A DNA stretch of 64,000 bases from Hawksworthiomyces lignivorus (taxonomy: Eukaryota; Ascomycota; Sordariomycetes; Ophiostomatales; Ophiostomataceae), in NCBI GenBank assembly GCA_002917075.1, contig NTMA01000041.1:247116-311115 (forward strand), written 5' to 3'. The notes under the pieces were generated by a model. The model was not told the DNA's origin and ran no database searches. It saw nothing but the letters and a program-made list of their open reading frames with translations. This document shows positions 1 through 9,871 of this stretch, in pieces. A program made the position numbers and the translations under genes. The first letter of the stretch is position 1. Each line of letters opens with the position of its first letter.

Positions 1-1952
1 GGTTCTTCTCGAGCAGCGTGTTGGTGCTGGTGGTGACCTTGGCGAACATGAGCTGGTTGCCCCACACGTATTCGTCGTCGCCGCTGACGTAGCAGCCGCT
101 GAGGGGAGGGTTGCGGTACCCGTGGAGCCTGTTGTAGAAGACGCTGTAGTCGAACGTGGCGATGCGGCTGGGCCACCCGCCCTCGTAGACGACGAGCCGC
201 TTGACGGTGCCGTCGTCGGCGTCGTCGCCGGCGACTTCGTCGATCAGCTGCACGAGCCGGCCGGACGTGTCTGCGTGGTCGGCCGCAGCCGGCTTGTCCT
301 CTGCTGCGGCCATCTCTTGCTCTTCCTTCTGCTTACGCCTGTGCTCCCACAGGTGCACCAGTGAGCTCCACATCTCCTGCTTCATCTCGGGGTCGAGGAC
401 GGGGACGTCGTCGGGGTGGCCGAGCAAGGTGCTTCCAACGGCCCGGTAGACCACGTCGACGACGTGGTCGAAGGATTCCCTGTGTTTTCGCCATGCCTCG
501 CGCCATTCGTCGATAGACATTTCATCGAGAGACGGAGCCGCAGCTGCGACAACGCTGTCGGCATCGTCGCTTTCTTCCGTGCCGTAAGCGACCATGAGGA
601 GAATGTCTCGGAATGTGCCATGCTCTGCGGCAGAGGCTGTCCCTCGGGACACGCTGCTGAGAAGTTCTCTTAATTTCGGATAGCGCAGCGCCCGGTCGAC
701 GAGGTCCATAACCATGCCGGTGCGGAAAGGCACGTGCTCGCTGTAACCGCCGGCCAGCTCGTCCAGAGTCGTTGATACAGAGTAAAGCTTGCCAACATTG
801 GCCTGGGAAGGCCAGGCGGTGATGCCCGAGTCCGGATGCAGCACGCGGAAGGTGTCGTTTTCGCCGCGGATGAACGTGTCGTTGCCCTTCTTGGAGAAGA
901 TCTCCTCCCATTTGTACATCAGCTCCTGGACCTCGTCGGGGTAGCGCGCGGTGACATGCAGAGCGGTCAGGCGCGGCTGGACGGCGCTGCCGTTGCCGAG
1001 CTCGAGACCCAGCTTGGCGAGGCAGGCCCTGAGGAATTTGACCCGAGACTGGGCCTCGTCATCTTTGCGCAAGGCGCGTAGGAGATCTTGGTAATGAGGC
1101 ACGTCTGGCCGTTCTGTCAAGTTGGCAGGCTCAAATCTATGACGGTCAGTGGCAACTCTTCAAAATTGTTCCGCAGTGAGGGGATCTCAGACGTACTCGG
1201 GATGTGGCCCGGTCAAGACAGCTGCGCCCTCGCCGACCGTGCAGTAGATGATGGCCGCTCGCCCTTTGCCGCCGTCGACGGCGATGTCGTCTGGATAGCT
1301 GGCCAGCACCTGCACGCCGTCGCTGCTCTTGGCGGCATCCACGAATACGCCGCCGCCGTTGTAGTAGCTGTATGCCGACGTGGGCAGGTCTTCCAGCTTA
1401 AACGAGCCGCTGCCGCCGGAGAAAGCCTCTCGATGGACGGTCAGCTGCACGGCCCGCGCGCCGGCCTCACTGTGGTAAGCGAACCCCTTGTAGGCGCCGC
1501 CACGGCAGGTGCCTCGAAACAGGCCCAGCTCACGGCGGCCGACGACCTCGAGGGCCTTGTTGCCGACCTCAAACTCGCACCGTCCGCTGCCGTAGTAGCC
1601 GCCCGCGCAGAGGCCCAGGTACTTGCCGCCCGACCGGACGTACTGGGCGATGCGGCGGTTGCCGGCGCCGTTGAGTACGCGGCTGTAGCCCATGTCAGCG
1701 CCGCCGGGGATGACTAACAGGGCACAAGTGGCCTGCCATGGCTCTTTGATCAGAGCGACCTCGGTGACGGGAATCACAGCATAGTTGGGATAGAGCAGAC
1801 GCCGCAGAGTCAGCAGGCAGTGCCTTACAGACTCGGAGGTGGTCCCAGTGCCTGTGGGTTGTCAGTCAGGCAGATCATGTTCATATCCCATCTTTCACAA
1901 CAAAGAATAACGCACCTGAGTAGACAAGGACATTGAGCTTTCGTGAAGACAT
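1..1952 (-). CDS. BPL1: Biotin--protein ligase (holocarboxylase synthetase), cut off by the window edge
   Basis: Attaches biotin to apo-carboxylases in the cytosol, as in fungal Bpl1. My model has three exons: 1952-1916, 1851-1197 and 1136 to beyond base 1. The introns are 64 and 60 nt (gtgcgt..acag and gtacgt..atag). The protein starts MSSRKLNVLVYSG and continues TGTTSESVRHCL. An N-terminal glutamine-amidotransferase-like (BPL_N) domain follows, with IPGGADMGY and GLCAGGYYGSGRCEFEVG, ending near HPEFEPANLTERPDV. A linker leads to the start of the catalytic domain, recognised by YVWGNQLMFAKVTTSTNTLL. The biotin-binding glycine-rich loop and the C-terminal domain lie outside the window, so the 3' end is missing. 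Frame is kept through all 1,136 bases of exon 3, down to base 1. The start was chosen because it joins exactly to the conserved NVLVYSG segment; a GTG at 1777 is internal. It is divergent from COA4. Confidence 0.93.
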
Positions 1953-2327
1953 TTTGTCCCTCGAATGTGACTCAGACTGTGAGTGAAAATGAGGAAGTGG
2001 GAGGCATATGTAGATGAGAGCCTTCCTGTTGTAGTAGTATACAGCTCCCCATAATTTTTGCTAGCCCGACTCACCAATTCCCGAGCAAACGGCGGCTGTT
2101 AGCGGCAAAGGATTTCTTTGGTGGGGGAGAAGGCGCAAGTTTTGGGGGGCTCATTGATCTCAACGGCACGCCTCACCGCTTTCTAGCTCACTAATACGAG
2201 GGAGCCTTCTCAGGTGAGTTTGTTGAGACAGACACGTGAGAAAGAATCTGCTCTCTTCATTTCCCAACAGCAACCACAGAACGACATTTCAGCCAACAAA
2301 AGACGGCGGTGCTACTGTGAGACCAGC
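1953..2327. promoter_or_regulatory. Intergenic region between divergent BPL1 and COA4
   Basis: Contains the promoters of two divergent genes. A likely 5'-UTR intron of COA4 runs from a gtgagt donor at 2214 to an acag acceptor at 2270 (57 nt). No other defined element was recognised. Confidence 0.45.
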
Positions 2328-2802
2328 ATGTCTAAGAATGAGAGCGATGCGGCCGAGCAGGCCAAGCAGGAAGACGATGACGAGCCGGACGAGTGGTGAG
2401 CTCAAGACGACCCACTGGGTTTGTATCACTCAACATGCTGATGGCCACGATAGGGAGCAGCGTATTTTTAGCACAGGATGTTCAGGCAAGGAGACGGTCT
2501 TCTTATAAACAAGCGAGAAAGAAGAAATTGAAAGAGGTAGACAACTAACACTACTCAGAGGAGAACGCCAAGTTGACCGACTGCTATTATGAAAAGAAGG
2601 ACTGGCGAGCGTGCAAAGATGAGGTGAGTGAGCTTACAGCTCTTTAATGAAGACCGAATAACTATGCTACCCTTTCAAGACTATTCTCTACGGTGGTCGT
2701 CTCGCTGACTGAAGGGAAAAGATGGAAAAGTTCCGCCAATGCTGGAAACAGCACAACAATGACGAGCGGACGAGCACAAAGGATGCCGAGCCAGAGAAGT
2801 GA
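2328..2802 (+). CDS. COA4: Cytochrome c oxidase assembly factor, twin CX9C (COA4/CMC3 type)
   Basis: Small mitochondrial intermembrane-space protein needed for cytochrome c oxidase assembly; 81 residues. Exons are 2328-2395, 2454-2485, 2559-2623 and 2722-2802. The spliced protein has an acidic N-terminus (QEDDDEPDEW) followed by cysteines 32, 42, 52 and 62, each separated by nine residues. This gives C-X9-C-X9-C-X9-C, the twin CX9C coiled-coil-helix fold imported by the Mia40 pathway. DWRACKDEMEKFRQCW matches the COA4 family. Intron 2 (2486-2558) has a GC donor (TCAG|gcaagg) instead of GT, with a good ctaac branch site and a cag acceptor. No GT donor nearby keeps the cysteine spacing. The reconstruction is supported by frame and cysteine spacing. 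COA4 rather than another CX9C protein is a family judgement. Confidence 0.85.
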
Positions 2803-3199
2803 GAGAAAGGGAGAAGGCAATTGTGTATTATTTCTTGTAACAATATCTGGGCTGCATCTTACTCTGTACGATACATGAACCGAACTCTGCTCTGTTTTTC
2901 TCACGTCCCTTATGGCCAGAAAGCTGGGCTGATATTCTGCCGCATCGAGCTGCACTTTCGCTGCGTAAATAGTGGAGCCAATCCAACGCCACGGCCAGAG
3001 TTTGGCTGCTGCAGGCTTACAGCACTGACCACAAAATATTTCACACCAGCCGCCATTCGCACCTCACCTCCCAGCAGCTTCTAAACAACTTTGAGCCTCA
3101 AACCTCCTCCACCCTCTGCTTGATAGCCCACGAGAATTCACGAGACTCTAGCAGCCTTTACGTCGTTCCATCCCGCCTATTCTTTCACATCTTGCAGCC
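2803..3199. other. Intergenic, COA4 3' end and MGM101 promoter
   Basis: COA4 transcript end followed by the MGM101 promoter and leader. Pyrimidine-rich sequence ends in ttgcag just before the ATG. Nothing else recognised. Confidence 0.3.
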
Positions 3200-4135
3200 A
3201 TGGTCGCAGCGCGCGTCGTGCGGTCCCTGCCGCCAGTGCGGGCAGCCCGGCGTCTCGCCCAGCACCTAGCGTCGCCGTCTCAGCAAGCTGCCGCATCCGG
3301 CCTCTCGACGTCTCGCGTGACGACGATACCAATGTCTCCTACCGCTCATTTCACCTTCCGCTCATTCCACGTCAACACCCGCACAACGGCCTATGCGGCG
3401 CCCTCCCGGCCGAGCAGGGCACAGACCAACGGCGCCCCGTCCGCCGATGCGGCTGCTGCAGCCGAAGCAGAGACCACCAGCCTCCCCGACGCGCCTGCGG
3501 CGGCAGCACCGGCGGCGGGCACGCCCGGGGAGCCGATCGACTGGTCGTCGTCGTTCCACGGCCTGTCGACGGTGCCGTTTGATCGCGAGACCGCGGCGGT
3601 GCTGCTGGCGCCCATCGACCCGCAGGACGTGGAGATCAAGCCTGACGGCATCATCTACCTGCCCGAGATCAAGTACCGGCGCATCCTGAACCTGGCGTTC
3701 GGCCCGGGCGGCTGGGGGCTGGCGCCGCGCGGCCCGCTGCTGGTCGGCGACCGCACCGTCGCCCGCGAGTACGCCCTGGTCGTGCAGGGCCGGTTCGTGG
3801 CGGAGGCGCGGGGCGAGTGCGCGTACTTTCCGGGCACGGGCGGCAGCTCGGGAACCGCGGCGGACAGCCAGGACGGTGTGGCCACGGCCAACGAGGGCGC
3901 CAAGTCCAACGCGCTGATGCGCTGCTGCAAGGACCTGGGCGTGGCGTCGGAGCTGTGGGACCCGCGCTTCATCCGCCGCTTCAAGCAGCAGCACTGCCGC
4001 GAGGTCTGGGTCGAGCACGTCGCCACCAAGAAGCGCCGCCAGATCTGGCTGCGCAAGGACTGCCCCCCGGCCTACCCATACACGGCGACGACTGGGAGCA
4101 GCACGGCCGCCTCGTCCAGGACGACGACCCGCTAG
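3200..4135 (+). CDS. MGM101: Mitochondrial genome maintenance protein (Rad52-like annealase)
   Basis: Mitochondrial nucleoid protein that binds single-stranded DNA and promotes annealing during mtDNA repair and recombination. A single exon encodes 311 residues. The first ~50 residues are Arg/Ala/Ser-rich and lack acidic residues, a typical mitochondrial targeting sequence. An Ala/Pro-rich low-complexity stretch covers about residues 65-110. The conserved Mgm101 core follows from about residue 113: [14 protein letters not shown], then [53 protein letters not shown] and [11 protein letters not shown]. Length is close to other filamentous-fungal orthologues and longer than yeast because of the N-terminus. 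The start is the first ATG, and the targeting sequence begins there. A shorter start at the internal methionine at residue 44 is possible but less likely. It converges on the DP1-type gene. Confidence 0.93.
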   Translation: MVAARVVRSLPPVRAARRLAQHLASPSQQAAASGLSTSRVTTIPMSPTAHFTFRSFHVNTRTTAYAAPSRPSRAQTNGAPSADAAAAAEAETTSLPDAPAAAAPAAGTPGEPIDWSSSFHGLSTVPFDRETAAVLLAPIDPQDVEIKPDGIIYLPEIKYRRILNLAFGPGGWGLAPRGPLLVGDRTVAREYALVVQGRFVAEARGECAYFPGTGGSSGTAADSQDGVATANEGAKSNALMRCCKDLGVASELWDPRFIRRFKQQHCREVWVEHVATKKRRQIWLRKDCPPAYPYTATTGSSTAASSRTTTR

Positions 4136-4558
4136 GCTCGATGCGCCTTTGTGGAGCGGAGACGGGAGGGAGCGAGAGACAGGCATGGGATGATTTAACT
4201 GCTGTTTTCTTGGAAATTAAGAAACATAGCTCTTGTACGATATAGATACCACTTTTATGCGCATATGTATAGAGGGAGATCAAAATATATACCAGCTCTT
4301 CTACGTTATCATTATGGCCTGACAATGAGGAAAGTAAGTGAGATGGCCGATTCGTCGACCTGTGCAGATGTCCTAGTATCAAAAGATCGGAAGCCAAGAA
4401 GAAACCATGTTTATTCTGTTCTGTGGAGAACACACTGGTTTATGGACCAGGAGAAATGAAGCAGAGTAAAGTATCCATAAGAAGGACAACCCAAATGTAT
4501 GTAACACCAAACCGGGGAATATGACAAGCAAAGATCTAGAATACAAAGATGAGGGAAT
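4136..4558. other. Convergent 3' region between MGM101 and the DP1-type gene
   Basis: Holds the two facing transcript ends. The sequence is AT-richer than its neighbours. No gene or repeat recognised. Confidence 0.3.
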
Positions 4559-5825
4559 CTATTTGTCTACGCCGGAGCTCGCCCCCGTCTCGCCTGCGCC
4601 GTCTGCAGGATTGCTGCCGCTGCCGCCTCCGCTGCCCCAGCCCCACGGCATCCACGATCCGCTGCTGCTGCGCGCCCCGGCTCCCGGGGCGGCTGCGTCA
4701 CTACCATCGGCTGCTCCATGCCGCTGCTGCCGCCGCCGCCGCACCGCCTGACCATCTTCCTCGGCGCCGCTCTCGGCATCAATCTTCTCAAAGTCGGCCT
4801 CGCTGCGGCTCTTGCTCAGGCCGCTAGCGCCGCTAAGCGGGCGCGACAGCGGGGACGAGCCTGACGATGCCGATTCTTGTTCTTCGAGCTGGGCGGCCTC
4901 GCGCTCCATGGCCGACAGGAGCGTGCGCAGGCGGTCGCGCTGCGTGGCGAGGAAGGAAGCACGGTCAGCGTCGCGGACGGTGGGCGGGACGAGGGTGCCG
5001 GAGGCGGTCATGTTGCCGGCGGGCGCTGTCGAAGAAGCAGCGCTCCGCGAAGCCGCAAATGCGGACGCAGCTACGCCGCCTGCAGCGCCCGTGGCCGTGC
5101 CCAAGGCGCCGACGGCCGTGGCCAGCAAGTTGTAGAAATCGGCTCCTGTGGCGGCGGCGTTGGGCGCCGCACCCTCAGCTGCCGCGCCGCCCGGCCAGCG
5201 CGCGCTCGGCAGGGCAAAGCGGGCGAGGAGCGCCTGCGTGTAGCTCTGGGGCGTGCCCGTCGGCGCAGCGGACTCGGCAGCGGCGGCTGTCGGCTCCTGC
5301 GCCGGCAGCCCCAAAGCGGTCCGCAGGTAGGCGATCGCCTGCTTCAGGTAGTGGATGCCGGCGGAGCGCATGCGCTCGTGGGCAGAGCCGATGAACTCGT
5401 CGATGTGGACCTCATGCTCGGCGATCCATGGGTGGATGTGGGTCTGGTATAGGAGGCGTGCGCCCTGTGTTTGGGGCAGGACGAGGTAGAGGAGGAAGAA
5501 GAGGCGGAAGTAGTGGTAGAAGGGGACCCAGACAAGAATCCAGTCGGTCCAGGATTCGACCAGCAGCACACAGGCCAGGACGACCCAGTACATGAGCCAC
5601 GGCGTGAGCTGGGCGGGGTCATTTGTCTTGAGGGCTTTGTAGGAAGCGAAGACGGGGAAGAGGAAGGAGGCGACGGACCTGGAGGGAACGCAGTTAGCGG
5701 GCTGGCTGGCAAGATAAAGAGAAAGATAAAGAGAAAGATAAAGGTAAATACGAAGAGGAGAAAGAGGGAATCATAGAAAGTAGGTGAGGAACATACGCCA
5801 AAGCCTTTGGGAAGACGTCGAACAT
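4559..5825 (-). CDS. TB2/DP1/HVA22 (REEP/Yop1-family) membrane protein
   Basis: ER-shaping or ER-associated membrane protein of the TB2/DP1/HVA22 family. Two exons, 5825-5797 and 5678-4559, joined across a 118 nt intron (gtatgt..ctccag), give 382 residues. Exon 1 encodes MFDVFPKALA. The hairpin membrane domain follows: SVASFLFPVFASYKAL, then LMYWVVLACVLLVESWTDWI and the FYHYFRLFFLLYLVLPQTQG signature, to about residue 85. HPWIAEHEVHIDEFIGSAHE continues the family. The C-terminal ~250 residues are Ala/Gly/Ser-rich and probably disordered, with a KSRSEADFEKIDAESGAEED stretch and Trp/Gly-rich repeats near the end. This tail is much longer than that of yeast Yop1, so it belongs to the long fungal HVA22-domain subgroup rather than being Yop1 itself. 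Exact function is not known. Confidence 0.85.
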
Positions 5826-6234
5826 TTTGGCGACAGAGAACCCAACGACGATAGGAAGGTCGCAAAGAGAAGAGAGAAGGCTTGGGTGATGCGAAACGAG
5901 AGGTCTGGCGCTCGAGACGTCAAGACGAGCAGAGTCGAGTAGAACCGAGTGAAGTCGAATATCGACTCCAGCCGTTCCTAGGAAAAAAGTTCTGGTCGGA
6001 GAGATGTGAGAAGAGTGAAGATCAAAGCCGACGATAAGATGCAGAAAAATAAGGCAAGAAATGGGAGCAATAAGCAGATTACGTAGATAGGGAAGGTATT
6101 AGTGTGGGAGAGACAAAGGCAGGCAAGGAAGGAGCACGCGGCTGGCTGTGGCGGGGCTATCGCAGCCCAGCAGGAAGGAGCAGGAGAGCAGAAGCAGCAG
6201 TAAGGGCCGCAGCAGGAGCAGCAGCAACGAGCAA

Positions 6235-6268
6235 GCACGAGAGAGCACGAGAGAGCACGAGAGAGCAC
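6235..6268. repeat. Decanucleotide tandem repeat
   Basis: Just over three copies of gcacgagaga in a row, next to an AGC-rich stretch. Confidence 0.7.
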
Positions 6269-6351
6269 CAGTGCGGGGCACCTTCCCTTGTCAGAAGAGG
6301 AGTGGACGCAGTGAATCAGGCTGCAGGTGACCCCGTCCTTACCGAACTGGG

Positions 6352-6408
6352 GGGAAAATAGGGAACAATAAGGAAACAATAAGGAAACAGTAGGGAAACA
6401 ATAGGGAA
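6352..6408. repeat. Degenerate ~12 bp tandem repeat
   Basis: Four to five imperfect copies of a unit like agggaaacaata. Confidence 0.6.
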
Positions 6409-7636
6409 GTTGCCCCACTCCTGTCATATGGCGTTGGTCCATCGTCGTACTCCGTACCTCCGCAGGCTTAGATGAAAGAGGTACCCAAAAGTCAGCACGG
6501 GCTTGAGGGACTCTCTCTTTTGGTAAAGGCACACAAGAGACATGGCCTTTAGGTTCGCCTGGCATCTACCGGCACTGATACTCGTATCATACGAGTTCTC
6601 CGTAGTGCTGGCGGACTCTTATGCACAATGCCCGGCCCTAAGAGATCCTAGCGCAGGGAAGCGCATGCGAGCAAAAGACGACGTCATCAGTGGACTCTAG
6701 TGGGGGAGTTGGGCTGTCCGCTGGTGGACGGGGCTGGAGCTGGCTAAGCCTGCAGGCCTGACATTGCCGCCGTGCTACAATCTGCAGGGACTGGACCTGC
6801 TGACAGCGGACAAAAACAACGCTGGCTTGCCACTCGCAAAGGAGAGGCAGCCGCATGGCGTACTCGTGCAGAACGACAAAAGAGCAAACGGGAAGAAACG
6901 GAAAACGGAAAACAAGAAAAGCGGACTGGCTCACCGAAGACAAAGAAAGTCTGCTGGAAGAAGACGTAAAAAACAGGGAAACGTTGTCGCGCGGAACAGT
7001 AGACTGAGACTCGGACAAAGGAATGCAGGTGAGTAAGAACGGTCTTTGAAAAGACGAGGCTGGAGACGGGAGTGGAGATGGGGGTTGAGGATGGAGATTG
7101 ATCTTGCGAAGAAGTAAATACGGAGTACTCTCACCGACTTATATGTCTTTCACGTAGTCGATTGTCCGGCCATTCTTCATTGTGCTGTTTTGGTCTTTGA
7201 GTTGTGTTTTGTTACTACCTGTCCTTGCCAGAGAAAGGACACCTTTCTCGTTACTTGTGGTCGATGTGGAAATGTGTAAGGCACACCTTGCCCAGGCAGC
7301 AGTTTAAGCTGTTTTTTGTTTGGGAGTCATATTGAGGGGTTTTCTTTATATTCAGATTCTTGTAATTTGACAAATTTTCAAGTTTTGCAGGAGTGCATTG
7401 CTCTGATTTGCTATTTTGTATTCTGTTTGGGGGGAGGCATCTGGGCACTCTAAATTGAGATGGATGACGCTCTATGATACAATGTAAGAAGTAAATGATA
7501 GACAGAATGGTGAAGAGATCTCCTTCCGAAGTCTAGTTGTACAACGATGGCCTCCTTGCGTGACAGGCCATCGAAAGAAGAAATAAAAGAAAGAATGAAA
7601 AAGACAAAAATACGTCCTCTCTAGTTTGAGAAGTCT

Positions 7637-9833
7637 CTACTCCTTGTTCCCTACGAGCCACAGCTCGCGGAACCGCGTGCCCTCCGCGGTTGCCAGCGTC
7701 CGTGGCGCGCCCGTCTCCACCACGGCGCCCTTGTCCAGCACCACTACCGTGTCGCAGGTGGCCATGACCATGTCTAGCCGGTGGCTAACCATCACCACCG
7801 TGTAGCCGGCGAACTCATCCCGGATCACCGTCTGCATCGCCCGGTCCGTGTCTTGGTCCACGCTGGACGAGACCTCGTCGAGCAGCAAGATGCCGGACGC
7901 CGCGTTGGTGCCGGCGCTGGCGCCGCCATCATCCGCGCGGCGCGCCGCCTCGCGCACCCGCTTACGCAGGATGGCGCGGGCCAGGCTGAAGAGCTGCTTC
8001 TGGCCCTGCGACAGCGTGTCGGCCGCCAGCCCGGCGCCCAGGCCGCCGCGCGCCGCCACCAGCGGCCACAGCTCCACCGCCTCTAGCACGGACCGGCACA
8101 GCGCCGGGTCGTCGGCGGCGCCGCCAAAGGGGTCCAAGTTCTTTTGGAACGACGTCCCGTCCGGCAAGAACACGGCGTCCTGCGGCACCGCGATGATGCG
8201 CTCGCGCAGCGCCGCGCGGTCGATCTGCCGCAGCGGCAGGTCGTCAATCAGCACGTCGCTGGCATCGTTGGGCTTGGCGTCGTCGCCGGCCGCCGCTGTG
8301 TACGGGTCGAGAAGACGGAGCAGCAGCAGAATGAAGGACGATTTGCCGCTGCCAAGGAGGTTAGCATATACGTTTCTTTTCGTTTGTAGGAGGGAGAGGG
8401 GGTGGGCAGGCTGGTTTTCCATGTAGGCGTTTGCAACTCACCTTCCTGTGCGGCCACAGACGGCCACTTTCTCTCCGGGGCGGAACAGAAGATTGAGCTT
8501 GTCCAGGACGAGATGCGGTGCCGACTTGCCAGCAGGGAGCTTTGTAACATCGCTTATACTTGTCAGTACATTTTTGCTACTGCAGACCAGACGTGAGACG
8601 AAAAATAAAAAGGACAAACTTACTCGTAGGTCGCCGAGACATTTTTCAGCTGGATCTGCCCCCGCGCCGGCCATTCCGCCGGCGGCACGACCGTGTCTGG
8701 GCCGTCGTCATGCGACTCGCTGTGCACGGTCTCGCTGAACGTCTTGAGGCGGCTGATGGCGCCAATGGAGGTCTCGAGCTGCGTGTAGTAGAACATGATG
8801 AAGCCGATCATGTCGCCAAAGTTCATGAGCGAGACCAGGCTAGCGCCGGTAAAGGCCGTGTTGGAGCGCAGCTGCGTGGCCAGCGTCACCACCACGATGG
8901 CCAGCATCGCCACCACCACCTGCAGCGTAAAGTTGAGCCAGCGCTGGATCATGGACAAGAAGTAGGCGGGGCGCTGCGACCGGTCGATCAGCCGGTCGTT
9001 GAGCGCGATGCCCGCGGGCACCCAATCGAACGCGCGGAACGTGGCCAGGCCCTGTATGGTGTCGAGGAAGTGGGTGCTGTCGACGCGCGCGGGCATGATC
9101 AGCAACGTGTTCTGCAGACAACACGGGGAAAACAAGTACTTACTACAGAGGGCTCTTGGCCTCGAGGTCGAGCAGGCGCAGCTGGCGCGAGGTGCGCAGG
9201 TAGAACTTCTGGATGCCGTAGAAGATGAGGGCGAGGAAGGGGTAGGTGATGGCGAGGTAGGGGGAGGCGGTGGCGATGACGCCGGCGCTGCAGAGGACGA
9301 GGAAGCCGCCGACGGCGAAGTTGGTGAGGGCGTTGGGCAGCTCGCCGTCGACGAGGGTCATGTCCTGGGAGAAGTAGTTTGTGACGACGCCGTTGTCGGT
9401 GACGGTGAAGAAGCGCAGCGGGGCGCGCACGACGGTGCGCAGGGCCTCGCGGTGCAGGCGGGCGCCGGAGACCTGGATCATGGAGCGGAAGGCGGCGAGG
9501 GTGACGCAGAAGAGGCACGAGAGGCCGACGACCTGGAAGGCGCCGTAGAGGCCGAGGTAGAAGCCATCGGTGTGGTGCGGCGCGGCGCGCGCCTTGTCCT
9601 CGGCCCAGAACTTGAGCCAGATGCTGCCCCAGTTGTAGAGGAAGCCGAAGACGAGGCCGAAGCCGACGAAGACGACGACGGGCAGGACGCCCAGCCGCCG
9701 GAAGTAGTGCATGTAGACGGCGCCGTCGCCCAGCGCGCGCCCGGCGCGCTGCGCCTCAGTGAGCTCGTCGGCCGCGTCCTGGTACCGGGACGCCTCCTTG
9801 ACGACGGCGGCGACGGCCTCGTCTTTGTCGGTA

Positions 9834-9871
<38 letters not shown>

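Larger units (their letters stand above)
5826..7636. other. Intergenic region with short tandem repeats
   Basis: About 1.8 kb without a supported gene, lying between the promoter of the DP1-type gene and the 3' end of the ABC transporter gene. It holds two short tandem arrays (listed separately). It also has one TACTCCGTA at 6448-6456 and its complement TACGGAGTA at 7119-7127. Open frames here lack start context, family motifs or partner exons. Confidence 0.35.

Noticed and set aside
1187..1777. Separate gene starting at a GTG on the minus strand
   Set aside because: It is the middle exon of BPL1. The reading frame and conserved sequence extend upstream of the GTG and, through two introns, into flanking exons.
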